Of a stretch of DNA of 14,517 bases, positions 6,539-13,581 are shown one piece after another. The stretch lies in NCBI GenBank assembly GCA_043813895.1, contig JBDRKQ010000011.1:1-14517 (forward strand), read 5' to 3'. The notes beneath the pieces were generated by a model. It was given only the letters and a program-made list of their open reading frames with translations. It did not search any database and was not told where the DNA came from. Origin of the DNA: CAZTAR01 sp043813895. GTDB lineage: Bacteria > Planctomycetota > Phycisphaerae > UBA1845 > UTPLA1. The first letter of the stretch is position 1; every line of letters begins with the position of its first letter. The translations under genes and the position numbers were made by a program.

Positions 6539-8132
6539 CCTGCGACCAAGCCTCCCGAATCATGGCAAGTTCCGCGAGATGGAACGTGGCCCGCCGGACA
6601 TGCGTGGCGTCATCCGGCGCGACGCGGAGCAATTCTGCGAACAGCCTATCCGCAGCCGGCAAACGCCCGGCCCGCTTGAGAACCACGCCCAGTTGCCACG
6701 CCCCCTCGGGATCGCCCGCAACGTCAAACGCGCCCGCGTCGACCTCGACCGCATCTCCCAAAGCACTCGAGAAACAGTCGATCTCGCCCTGCTCCGGAAG
6801 GTCCGCATCAATTGTCACTTCCGGCGTTGGCGGTCTGCTTCTGTTCGCGACCTCGCTCAAGTCGCGGGCGTGTGCGGCGGTATACGCCTCCATGTCGAAC
6901 GCATCGAGCGCGTGTCGCCTCGCCTCAACAGCCCGAGACTGCCATCGGGGCAACCCCGCCATCGCCTCGCGAATCGCGCCGACAAGCGCCGCCTGATCGC
7001 CCGGCGGCACCAACTTGCCCCACCGTCCGCCGTCGAGGATGTCGCATTGACCACCTGTGTCGGTCGCGATGATCGGAACGCCTGCCGCCATCGCCTCCAT
7101 CAACACCCGGGGCAGCCCTTCCGGAAGACGCGATGTGAAGACGAACAGATGCGCGCCTGCGTAGAACTCTGCCGCGCGGTCCGGCTTCCGCAGCCCCAGG
7201 AACTCGACGCGAAACTGATCGGAGGCCGACTCACATGCAAGCGCTTTCAACTCCGTGACGTAAGCCGTGCCGCCCCCGCCGATGATCCTGACGACGATCG
7301 GCCACGGGCAGTCCGGCTTGCCGGCAACCCGGGCTGCCGCCGCGATCAGGTCCGCCTGACCGCGTGATGCTGTGAGCTGGCCAACGCTGGCAATCACAAA
7401 AGGCGGCGGTGGGGGCGGGGACGTCGCCTCTCGAAACGCGGACATCTCCAGGCCTGCCACGCGAACACGACATCGGGCATAATCGAACCCCGCCTCGCGA
7501 TGCCGGTCGCGCAAAGCCTGAGAGACGAAACAGACCGCGGCGTCGCCAAGGCCCGGTCGCGCGTGGCCCAGACAGCACAGCCGACGCAGGCCCGGTGTCA
7601 TCGGCACGTCCAGTCGGCGAGCGGTTTCGGTCACGATGCACAGTGGATCCCGGGCGAAGCCGTCAAGCAGCCACGTGTCCTCGACAGTGACGTGCACAGG
7701 GAGGCCTGTCGCGATCAGTTCGCTCACCGATGCCTGGGACGCGAACTCCATCCCCCACACGTCAACCACGTCAGGCCGGAATTCCGTGAGAACGCTCCGG
7801 AGCGTCCGTCGATCCGCCGCTTCACAACGAAGCATCCCCGGGAGGTCTTCCGGTGGATACGGCGGCCCCCACCTCAAGTGCAGACTGCGTGTCACCCACG
7901 GATCAGCTCGCGAAGAAAACTGTGGCACCGGCGTCTCGCCGGTGGAATCACTGGCGGGCAAGCCGCCAGTGGCACACACGGCGCCTGTCGCTCCCTGTGC
8001 GCGATACCGGCCCGTCAGCACACGGACCTCATACCCGGCGGTCCGCAGTCCGGAAACGACCTCCCGGCTGCGCAGCTCGTAACCGCCCAGGTGGTGCGGC
8101 GGCCAGAAGTTGGACAAGATCAGGATGCGAAT
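6420..8132 (-). CDS. GT4-family glycosyltransferase with C-terminal TPR-like region
   Basis: This ~570-residue enzyme should transfer a sugar from a nucleotide-sugar donor at the cytoplasmic face. The N-terminus RILILSNFWPPHHLGGYELR is the typical first strand and glycine loop of the GT-B fold. The donor site is seen near residues 328-361 (FVFTSRLPEGLPRVLMEAMA, then GVPIIATDTGG), with the E-x7-E motif intact. Residues 475-560 form paired helices with TPR spacing (AWQLGVVLKRAGRLPAADRL; QAIGLLERCLAAAPD), suggesting a protein-interaction tail. The start is unusual: GGAGG at 8144-8140 sits seven bases before ATT (8132), a stop lies just upstream, and the only common start nearby (TTG at 8117) is 22 bases from that site and would delete the first strand. 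Residues ~48-71 are encoded by an inserted palindromic repeat. The 3' end overlaps the facing membrane-protein gene by 119 bp. Confidence 0.88.
   Translation of the reverse strand: MRILILSNFWPPHHLGGYELRSREVVSGLRTAGYEVRVLTGRYRAQGATGAVCATGGLPASDSTGETPVPQFSSRADPWVTRSLHLRWGPPYPPEDLPGMLRCEAADRRTLRSVLTEFRPDVVDVWGMEFASQASVSELIATGLPVHVTVEDTWLLDGFARDPLCIVTETARRLDVPMTPGLRRLCCLGHARPGLGDAAVCFVSQALRDRHREAGFDYARCRVRVAGLEMSAFREATSPPPPPPFVIASVGQLTASRGQADLIAAAARVAGKPDCPWPIVVRIIGGGGTAYVTELKALACESASDQFRVEFLGLRKPDRAAEFYAGAHLFVFTSRLPEGLPRVLMEAMAAGVPIIATDTGGQCDILDGGRWGKLVPPGDQAALVGAIREAMAGLPRWQSRAVEARRHALDAFDMEAYTAAHARDLSEVANRSRPPTPEVTIDADLPEQGEIDCFSSALGDAVEVDAGAFDVAGDPEGAWQLGVVLKRAGRLPAADRLFAELLRVAPDDATHVRRATFHLAELAMIREAWSQAIGLLERCLAAAPDHTKAAFDLQQACQRRLPDHLSGLAG
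7921..7977. repeat. Two-hairpin REP-like element read in frame inside the GT4 gene
   Basis: Two strong stems lie side by side: CACCGGCG-TCT-CGCCGGTG (7926-7944) and CACTGGCGG-GCAAG-CCGCCAGTG (7949-7971). In the glycosyltransferase frame this reads CATGGLPASDSTGETPVPQ, which is low-complexity and unlike the surrounding enzyme. The core of the first stem recurs at 4028-4042, so this is a mobile or amplified repeat family rather than a constraint of the protein. Confidence 0.82.
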
Positions 8133-8354
8133 CGCTCAACCTCCGTCTCGTGACAGCAACTTGTGGGCGCAGCGGGGCGCCAAAGGCCTGCTCCGCCCAG
8201 AGCGCCAGAGGATAATCGCCACTCGCCCGGTCCTGTCAAACCCCCGCCACATCCGAAGGAGAATCGCATCTCTGCAGGTTGCTCGCGACTCCCTCCGATA
8301 CTCAAGGAAGATCGAAGGCGGTCTCGCACTCCACCATCGGAGACGCTACCTCGG
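8133..8354. promoter_or_regulatory. Divergent intergenic region between GT4 and methyltransferase genes
   Basis: These 222 bp separate the GT4 gene (leftward) from the methyltransferase gene (rightward) and should hold both promoters. The ribosome site of the GT4 gene, GGAGG, is at 8144-8140 on the minus strand. GATAAT at 8211-8216 could be a rightward -10 box, but no good -35 lies 16-18 bases before it. No gene or strong hairpin is seen. Confidence 0.35.
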
Positions 8355-8933
8355 ATGAAACCGACAATGCAACACTTAGTGCAGACCTCCACACACCCCC
8401 TTCGCTTGAATTACGGATGCGGCGACACCCGAATGGCCGGGTACCTCGGCATTGATGTTCGTCCCTGTCGTGGGGCCGACCACGTCCTGGCGGCATGGGA
8501 CACATCGCCCTTTCAAGATGAAAGCGTGGACGAGATCTACTCTCGGCATATGCTCGAGCACCTGGACCCGCAGGACGCCCACCGAACCCTCGCCGCCTGG
8601 TTCCGAATCCTCAGGCCCGCCGGTCTGTTGCGGCTCATCGTGCCGGATATCGCCTTTCACGCCCGTCAAATCCTTGGTCAACAGACCGCCTGGACCGATG
8701 ATCCTGCGGAAAACCTCGCACACGCCCTGGCCGGGTTCTACGGCTGGCACGATTCGTCCCGAGGCGGAAGCAACGAAGACGCACATCGTTGGGGGTATAC
8801 GTGGGAAACATGTGGTAAGTTTATAAGGGGGACCGGCTTCGTTCATGTCCAGCGGGTCCTCTCCGGAGCGGACAGCGAGCCATGGCATCTCCACTTGACG
8901 GCCCGGAAACCCCAAAGGGAGCGGCGATGTTGA
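8355..8933 (+). CDS. SAM-dependent methyltransferase, small class I type
   Basis: This 192-residue protein has a class I methyltransferase core: motif I LRLNYGCGDTRMAGYLGIDV (residues 16-35, glycine loop plus the acidic end of strand 2), then SPFQDESVDEIYSRHMLEHL (51-70) and a strand-4/5 segment WFRILRPAGLLRLIVPD. The LNYGCG form and the H-x-LEHL segment are typical of predicted methyltransferases found in polysaccharide clusters; the substrate cannot be told. I start it at the ATG at 8355, with GGAG twelve bases upstream; a second ATG at 8367 is possible, and sequence before 8355 looks non-coding. It is divergent from the GT4 gene, with a 222-bp shared upstream region. Its stop overlaps the next start by 7 nt, so the two methyltransferases are translationally coupled. 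Confidence 0.87.
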   Translation: MKPTMQHLVQTSTHPLRLNYGCGDTRMAGYLGIDVRPCRGADHVLAAWDTSPFQDESVDEIYSRHMLEHLDPQDAHRTLAAWFRILRPAGLLRLIVPDIAFHARQILGQQTAWTDDPAENLAHALAGFYGWHDSSRGGSNEDAHRWGYTWETCGKFIRGTGFVHVQRVLSGADSEPWHLHLTARKPQRERRC

Positions 8934-9949
8934 TCAAGACCGCCCCGGAGGCCGGCCGCGCCGTCGCACCCGAAGCCGCCCGGCAGAGGCTCCGCGAAGT
9001 CCTCGGGGAATGGCGGGGGCGATCGAGAATCGCCGTATTCGGCGCCGGCGCCCACACGCACAAGGTTCTGAGCGTCCTCGAAGAACACGCCGACATGGTC
9101 GCCGGCGTCACCGACGACTCGCCTCAGACATGGGGGCGGCGCGCAGGCCGGTGGACCGTTCGCGCGCCACAGGATCTCATCGCCCCCGGCATCGGCGCGA
9201 TTCTCGCCTCCTCGGACGTCCAGCAGGCCACGATCGAGGCCCGTCTCCGACGCGACTACGAAGGCCGTTACCCGATACTGACGCTTTACCAACCGCCGGG
9301 TGCAGTGAGCGACGGACCGACCCTTCCTCACACCGGGGAACGCCAAACAGGGTGTACGCTCGAAGAAATCGAGATCGGCCACCGCGTGAGGTACTATTGG
9401 GCGCTTCAGCATCTGTCGGCCGGCGCGTCGGTCCTGGATGCCGCTTGCGGCACCGGTTACGGCAGTTGCATCCTGGCGGATGGCGGATTGAGCGTCTTCG
9501 GTATCGACATCTCCCGGGAAGCCGTTGCATTTGCGCGGCACTACTTTGCCCGAAGCAAGATCACATACGCCGTCGCGCCGATTGACGACGGCGTTTCCGT
9601 CAGGCGCCTCACGGCGTACATCGCTCCGTTCGATGCCGTCGTCTCACTCGAGACGCTCGAACATCTCGAACACCCCGACACGTTCCTGGGCACCGCATTT
9701 GAATGCCTGAAGCCTGGCGGCATCCTGCTCTGCTCTACGCCGAACGCCGAGGCGATGTCACTCGCGGAAGCGCCCTATCATCGCCGCCACTTCACGCCGG
9801 ATGAGACGCTGCACTTGCTCAGCAACGCGGGATTCCAACACCTTCAGTGGTTCGGCCAGGAAGGCCTGCAAACACTCAGAGAGCGCAGCACGCTCTCTCA
9901 GCGATACCATCTGCACCACGCCGTCAAACCCGGGCAGCCCCGCTCGTGA
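8927..9949 (+). CDS. Rossmann-like module fused to SAM-dependent methyltransferase
   Basis: This 340-residue protein has two domains. Residues 34-121 form a Rossmann-like unit (IAVFGAGAHTHKVL, VAGVTDDS, GAILASSD, ILTLY) resembling the nucleotide- or CoA-binding N-domain of PglD-type proteins and shared with both radical SAM enzymes in this window. Residues 150-310 form a class I methyltransferase: VLDAACGTGYGS (169-180, motif I), FGIDIS (191-196), VVSLETLEHLEHP (238-250), LKPGGILLCSTPNAE. The HRRHFT segment (285-290) is usual in methyltransferases of the UbiG/Methyltransf_11-25 type. The start at 8927 follows GGGAG by five bases and overlaps the upstream stop; a longer start at 8882 lacks support. 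Substrate unknown; a sugar or peptide intermediate of the cluster is plausible. It ends convergently with the radical SAM gene, overlapping 26 bp. Confidence 0.9.
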   Translation: MLIKTAPEAGRAVAPEAARQRLREVLGEWRGRSRIAVFGAGAHTHKVLSVLEEHADMVAGVTDDSPQTWGRRAGRWTVRAPQDLIAPGIGAILASSDVQQATIEARLRRDYEGRYPILTLYQPPGAVSDGPTLPHTGERQTGCTLEEIEIGHRVRYYWALQHLSAGASVLDAACGTGYGSCILADGGLSVFGIDISREAVAFARHYFARSKITYAVAPIDDGVSVRRLTAYIAPFDAVVSLETLEHLEHPDTFLGTAFECLKPGGILLCSTPNAEAMSLAEAPYHRRHFTPDETLHLLSNAGFQHLQWFGQEGLQTLRERSTLSQRYHLHHAVKPGQPRS

Positions 9950-11627
9950 ATGACACAGTTGTATCTGCGGGTAGCGTCGGCCCATAGAGGCGACGCACAA
10001 CAATGCCCTCGCGATCAAACCGGCCGCGCCGCGCCCAGAGTTGTTCCTCCACCTCGTCGGACGAGAGAATAACGGCCTCGACGCCCAGGTTCGCCACATC
10101 ATCCGGATGATGAATCCGGAACCGCCCAAGGTGCTTGCCGTGGAGGGATGCGTCGTCATCGATCAAGCCCACGATCTCGACAGGCGGATGATTCAAGTGG
10201 TCTTTCAGACGCCGCGTATGCCGGCCGGCGCCATAGAGCGCGACGCGGCGAACGCCGTCGGCGGCAAGCTGCACCATGGCGTTATTCATGCGAACGGCCG
10301 CGGAATCGCCGTGGGCATCGGCCTCGCTACGTTGCGAGATCGAATCCGGGAGAATTCCGCTTTCCATCACCGCCTGAACGAACTCTCCCCGCGGCACCGT
10401 TTCCTCGTTCAGATACAGGAAGTCTTCCCAATCAAAATCGGGATTGTCGAACGCCAGATTCAGCCGCCGCCAGTCCATCGTTTCCGACACAAGCCCGCGC
10501 CCGGAAGCCCACTTCCATAGCTCCGCCCCCGGCAGCGGCACCGCCAGATAGAGGCCCTCGACGAACATCTTGTCCGCGTTCTGCCGGATGAAGTCGAACG
10601 TCCGCAGCAGGTCATCTCGGGTCTCGCCTGGAAACCCGAACATGAAGCTGGCCCCGCACTTCAGGCCGTGATTGTGTGCCTGATCGATCGCCCGCTGGTG
10701 CGTTGCCACGGAGCACTTTCCGCCCCGTTCCATCAGGCGTAGCACCGCGTCGCTCCCGGATTCGGCGCCAAACCGGATCGCCGAGACGTTCATCCGCCGC
10801 AATAGCTCGCACAGTTCGTCGTCCACCAGATTCGATCGAACGAAGCCGTGGTACGTCAGCCGCCGGTTCAGCCCCGACGACTCCATCAGCCGGACCATCT
10901 CGCGCAGCCGTCGCCGATCCGCCACGTACAAATCGTCCAGGATGTACACCGACCGGACTTGCGGCAGAAGGCTCGTAATGTGCTCGATCTCCCGGACGAC
11001 GTAGGCTGCGCTGAACCGGCGATAGCCCTGCCAGTGCCCCTGCGTCGAACAATACGTGCAACGAAACGGACAGCCGCGCGAGGTAAACAACACGGCCTCG
11101 TCCGCGCGCTCCGGGTTCTCACACCGAACGGGAAACGGCAATGTGTCGAGATTCGCCCGCACCGCCCGCGGGGGCGTCGTCACCACCGGCCCCGAGCGCG
11201 CCTGATAGCAGATGCCGGGTATGCTCCGCAGGGTGTCTTCTTCCCACCCGACATCCGGCCTGTACCGTCGAACAAGCTCCAGGAACGTGTCTTCGCCCTC
11301 GCCGAGTACGCCGACATCCACCCCCACCGGCAAGCGATGCGGCAGCGCGCTGATGTGATGGCCGCCTAGCACGAGCTTGGCCCGCGGCACCTTCTCGCGA
11401 AACAGCGCCGCGAACTCGGGCACTTGCCAGAAGCAGCTCGTCACAGACCCGATTCCGATCAGATCGGGATCGAAGTCCACCAGATCGTAGGGTTCCGTCG
11501 TGATGTGGTATTCGAACGGCGCTTCCCATTCCCGTTGCAGCACGGAAACCAGGTATGCAAACGAAAGCGGAATCCCATAGCTCCGCGAGTCGTTGCCGGC
11601 CGCCAGGATGAAACCGATCCTCAGCAT
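9924..11627 (-). CDS. B12-binding-type radical SAM enzyme with C-terminal Rossmann module
   Basis: This 567-residue enzyme has three parts. Residues 1-125 form a cobalamin-binding-like domain (DLIGIGSVTSCFWQVPEF, LVLGGHHISALP, DVGVLGEGEDTFLELV) that lacks the DxHxxG histidine motif, as is common in this class. Residues 180-375 form the radical SAM core, with the iron-sulphur cysteines 186, 190 and 193 (SRGCPFRCTYCSTQ), the SAM-site GAESGSD (287-293) and FGFPGET. Residues 459-549 are the GAGRHT Rossmann-like module (VALYGAGRHTRRLK, VGLIDDD, VILSSD). Such enzymes often methylate or rearrange unactivated carbon in glycans, lipids or natural products. I start it at the ATG at 11627, which has a weak GGGA site; extra upstream codons come from a repeat-like sequence. 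It lies 93 bp after the second radical SAM gene. Confidence 0.92.
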   Translation of the reverse strand: MLRIGFILAAGNDSRSYGIPLSFAYLVSVLQREWEAPFEYHITTEPYDLVDFDPDLIGIGSVTSCFWQVPEFAALFREKVPRAKLVLGGHHISALPHRLPVGVDVGVLGEGEDTFLELVRRYRPDVGWEEDTLRSIPGICYQARSGPVVTTPPRAVRANLDTLPFPVRCENPERADEAVLFTSRGCPFRCTYCSTQGHWQGYRRFSAAYVVREIEHITSLLPQVRSVYILDDLYVADRRRLREMVRLMESSGLNRRLTYHGFVRSNLVDDELCELLRRMNVSAIRFGAESGSDAVLRLMERGGKCSVATHQRAIDQAHNHGLKCGASFMFGFPGETRDDLLRTFDFIRQNADKMFVEGLYLAVPLPGAELWKWASGRGLVSETMDWRRLNLAFDNPDFDWEDFLYLNEETVPRGEFVQAVMESGILPDSISQRSEADAHGDSAAVRMNNAMVQLAADGVRRVALYGAGRHTRRLKDHLNHPPVEIVGLIDDDASLHGKHLGRFRIHHPDDVANLGVEAVILSSDEVEEQLWARRGRFDREGIVVRRLYGPTLPADTTVSFTSGAARV

Positions 11628-11647
11628 GACAAATCCCGAACCCGGGT

Positions 11648-11737
11648 CAGAGCCGCGCGTGTGAGCAAGCGGTCCACGCACGAATGTGAAGGTCCTTTCT
11701 TTGGAACGCCCACCCCTCCCTTACGGTCGCGGTTCTG
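11648..11737. repeat. Imperfect inverted repeat between the radical SAM genes
   Basis: The 26 bases at 11648-11673 (plus) match 11712-11737 (minus) at 18 positions; the shared core is CAGA-R-CCGCG. The right copy contains the stop codon of the upstream radical SAM gene (11723-11721) and encodes its last residues (AEPRP). It resembles short dispersed repeats seen in planctomycete genomes (from memory, not checked). Confidence 0.45.
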
Positions 11738-13463
11738 CCTGGCGCCCCCGCTCTGACAATGCCCAATCCTCGGCGCGACGCCGGCACAATTCCTGCCCCT
11801 TGTACAACACGAGCAAGCGACGTTTGCCCTCGACCAGCGGACGCAGTCTTGTGACGATGGCTTCCTGGCACCGGTCCGCTGACACGAGCACCGCTCCAAT
11901 GTCCAACGACATCATCTCTTTCGCCGAAACCACATCCCACGGTCCCAACCGTTTGCCGATCCGATCCAGGCTGTCGTCCACAACGGCCGCGATCGATACC
12001 GGCGAGTTAATCAGCGCGGGCAAGACCTTGCGCGTGTGCCTGCCGGCGCCGAACACCGCAACAGGCCGACCATCCGCCTCTTGCCAGGCGGTCAGCGTCT
12101 GCAACGTTTTGCGCCTTGCGACGTTTTCCGGCACGTACTGACGCGAGAACACGTCGGTCAGCGGCGCGCCGCGAACTTCCGCGGGGTCCCGCACGAAGAA
12201 ACCCTCGCGAATCAGATTGTACTCGCGCAGGATTTCGAGGAACCGCCCGCGCGGCAACGCGGCTTCATTATCGTAGTGCCACTCGCTGTCGAAGTGCTCT
12301 ACGTCGGCATCGATTCGCAGTTGGGAGAAGTCCATCGTCGAAGACAAACGCCCCGCTCTCAAACCCTCGTGCCACAACGTGCTGCCGGGCAGCGGCTGGC
12401 AAACATAAGGCTCCCAAAACTCGAACGCGGTCGTGTGTGCCTTCTCCGCGTAGAAGTCGATCGAATTGCGAAGCTGCCGCTCCGTCTCCCCCGGATATCC
12501 CAGCACGATGGACGATCCGATCGATATGCCGTGCCGCGTGCAGGCCTCAATCGCCCGCTCAACGTGTTCGATCGTCACAACGCCGCGTTTGAACCGCCGC
12601 AGGATCTCCGGATCGGCCGATTCGACCCCCATGCCTGCCTTGGACAGATTCAACCGGGCAAGCAACGCAGCCACCTCATCCGTGATCAGGTGCGCCATCA
12701 GAGAGACGCGAACGAACTCGAACCGACCAAGATGTCCGCGGCGGTCTAGGATGTCCACAAACGCGCTCAGACGTTTCGGCGAGACGAGGAAGATGTCGTC
12801 GAGCAACTCGAAGACCGTCGTGCCGTGCATCTCATACCGATCAATTACCAGCGCCGCGAGCCGTTCGGCCGTCATCTGCCGGGGCCGTCCCTGCGTCGGC
12901 CGCTCGACGCAGTGCGTGCAGTGGTAGGGACATCCACGAACGGTCGTTAACGGATACACATCAACCGGCGCGTCCGCCGGCGGGGGCAGCCTGTTGACGT
13001 CCACCAGTTCAGCCGGTGGGCCGATCAGCAGTTTGCCATCGCACCACACCGCCGTGCCGGGCACGGGCTCGCGCGGCACACGACCGCTCCGATCGCTGAA
13101 CAGCCCGGCCATCACCCGGGCCAGCGCTGCCTCCCCTTCACCGCAAAAGGCGATGTTGTTGCCCCTGGGCAGCAACTCCGTCAGCGCCGTAATGTGCGGC
13201 CCGCCGAACAGCACCGGCCCGTCGAACCACGTTCGCAGTCGGCGATAGAGTGTCATGACGCGAGGCCACATCTCCGTCACGGTGGAGAAGCCCACGACGT
13301 CCGGCCGCGCGGCGCGGATGGCCGCCTCGTCGTGGACGACCTGCACGTCCACCGCCGGCACGTGCTGTTCGAGGTATGCCTTGAGGTACCCGAAGCCCAG
13401 ATAGTAGCTGTATTCCAGGCGATACTGGCGACGGACCAGCGGCTTGTGCAGGACGAGTTTCAT
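11721..13463 (-). CDS. Second B12-binding-type radical SAM enzyme with C-terminal Rossmann module
   Basis: This 580-residue enzyme has the same layout as the neighbouring radical SAM protein. Residues 1-125 form the cobalamin-binding-like domain (PDVVGFSTVTEMWPRVM, VLFGGPHITALTELLP, IAFCGEGEAAL). Residues 173-365 form the radical SAM core, with cysteines 178, 182 and 185 (VRGCPYHCTHCVERP), GMGVESADPEIL and VLGYPGET. Residues 466-555 form the Rossmann-like module (VAVFGAGRHTRKVL, IAAVVDDS, GAVLVSAD, LLVLY). The two proteins are clearly divergent, so they probably act on different substrates or steps. I use the ATG at 13463 because MKLVLHKPLV is a natural first strand; no clear ribosome site is present, and an in-frame ATG at 13484 lies in the end of a repeat. 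The extreme C-terminus (ERGRQAEPRP) is repeat-derived. Confidence 0.9.
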   Translation of the reverse strand: MKLVLHKPLVRRQYRLEYSYYLGFGYLKAYLEQHVPAVDVQVVHDEAAIRAARPDVVGFSTVTEMWPRVMTLYRRLRTWFDGPVLFGGPHITALTELLPRGNNIAFCGEGEAALARVMAGLFSDRSGRVPREPVPGTAVWCDGKLLIGPPAELVDVNRLPPPADAPVDVYPLTTVRGCPYHCTHCVERPTQGRPRQMTAERLAALVIDRYEMHGTTVFELLDDIFLVSPKRLSAFVDILDRRGHLGRFEFVRVSLMAHLITDEVAALLARLNLSKAGMGVESADPEILRRFKRGVVTIEHVERAIEACTRHGISIGSSIVLGYPGETERQLRNSIDFYAEKAHTTAFEFWEPYVCQPLPGSTLWHEGLRAGRLSSTMDFSQLRIDADVEHFDSEWHYDNEAALPRGRFLEILREYNLIREGFFVRDPAEVRGAPLTDVFSRQYVPENVARRKTLQTLTAWQEADGRPVAVFGAGRHTRKVLPALINSPVSIAAVVDDSLDRIGKRLGPWDVVSAKEMMSLDIGAVLVSADRCQEAIVTRLRPLVEGKRRLLVLYKGQELCRRRAEDWALSERGRQAEPRP

Positions 13464-13483
13464 TGGAGCAGTTTCACTTTGCA

Positions 13484-13559
13484 TGTAGCGGCCGACGCCC
13501 CTGTCGGCCGTTGGAAAGTGCCTGGTATTCGTCGTCCGACGCGGCGGTCGGACGCTACA
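13484..13559. repeat. 76-bp palindromic element with terminal inverted repeats
   Basis: The ends are 13-bp inverted repeats with one mismatch (TGTAGCGGCCGAC against TGTAGCGTCCGAC). Each end is part of a hairpin: CGGCCGAC-GCCCCT-GTCGGCCG (13489-13510) and CGTCCGAC-GCGGCG-GTCGGACG (13533-13554), joined by 22 bases. It fills most of the 118-bp gap between the CgeB-like gene and the radical SAM gene. It has the shape of a BIME or a tiny non-autonomous element; no transposase is nearby. It could also fold in the mRNA and affect translation of the downstream gene. Confidence 0.82.
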
Positions 13560-13581
13560 AGGCATCCTAAAATGCGATAGC

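Noticed and set aside
7922..7975. GTGGCAC direct repeats flanking the intragenic palindrome as a target-site duplication
   Set aside because: The two copies are 47 bp apart, which is not a multiple of three, so a simple insertion with duplication would have broken the frame; the match may be part of the element.
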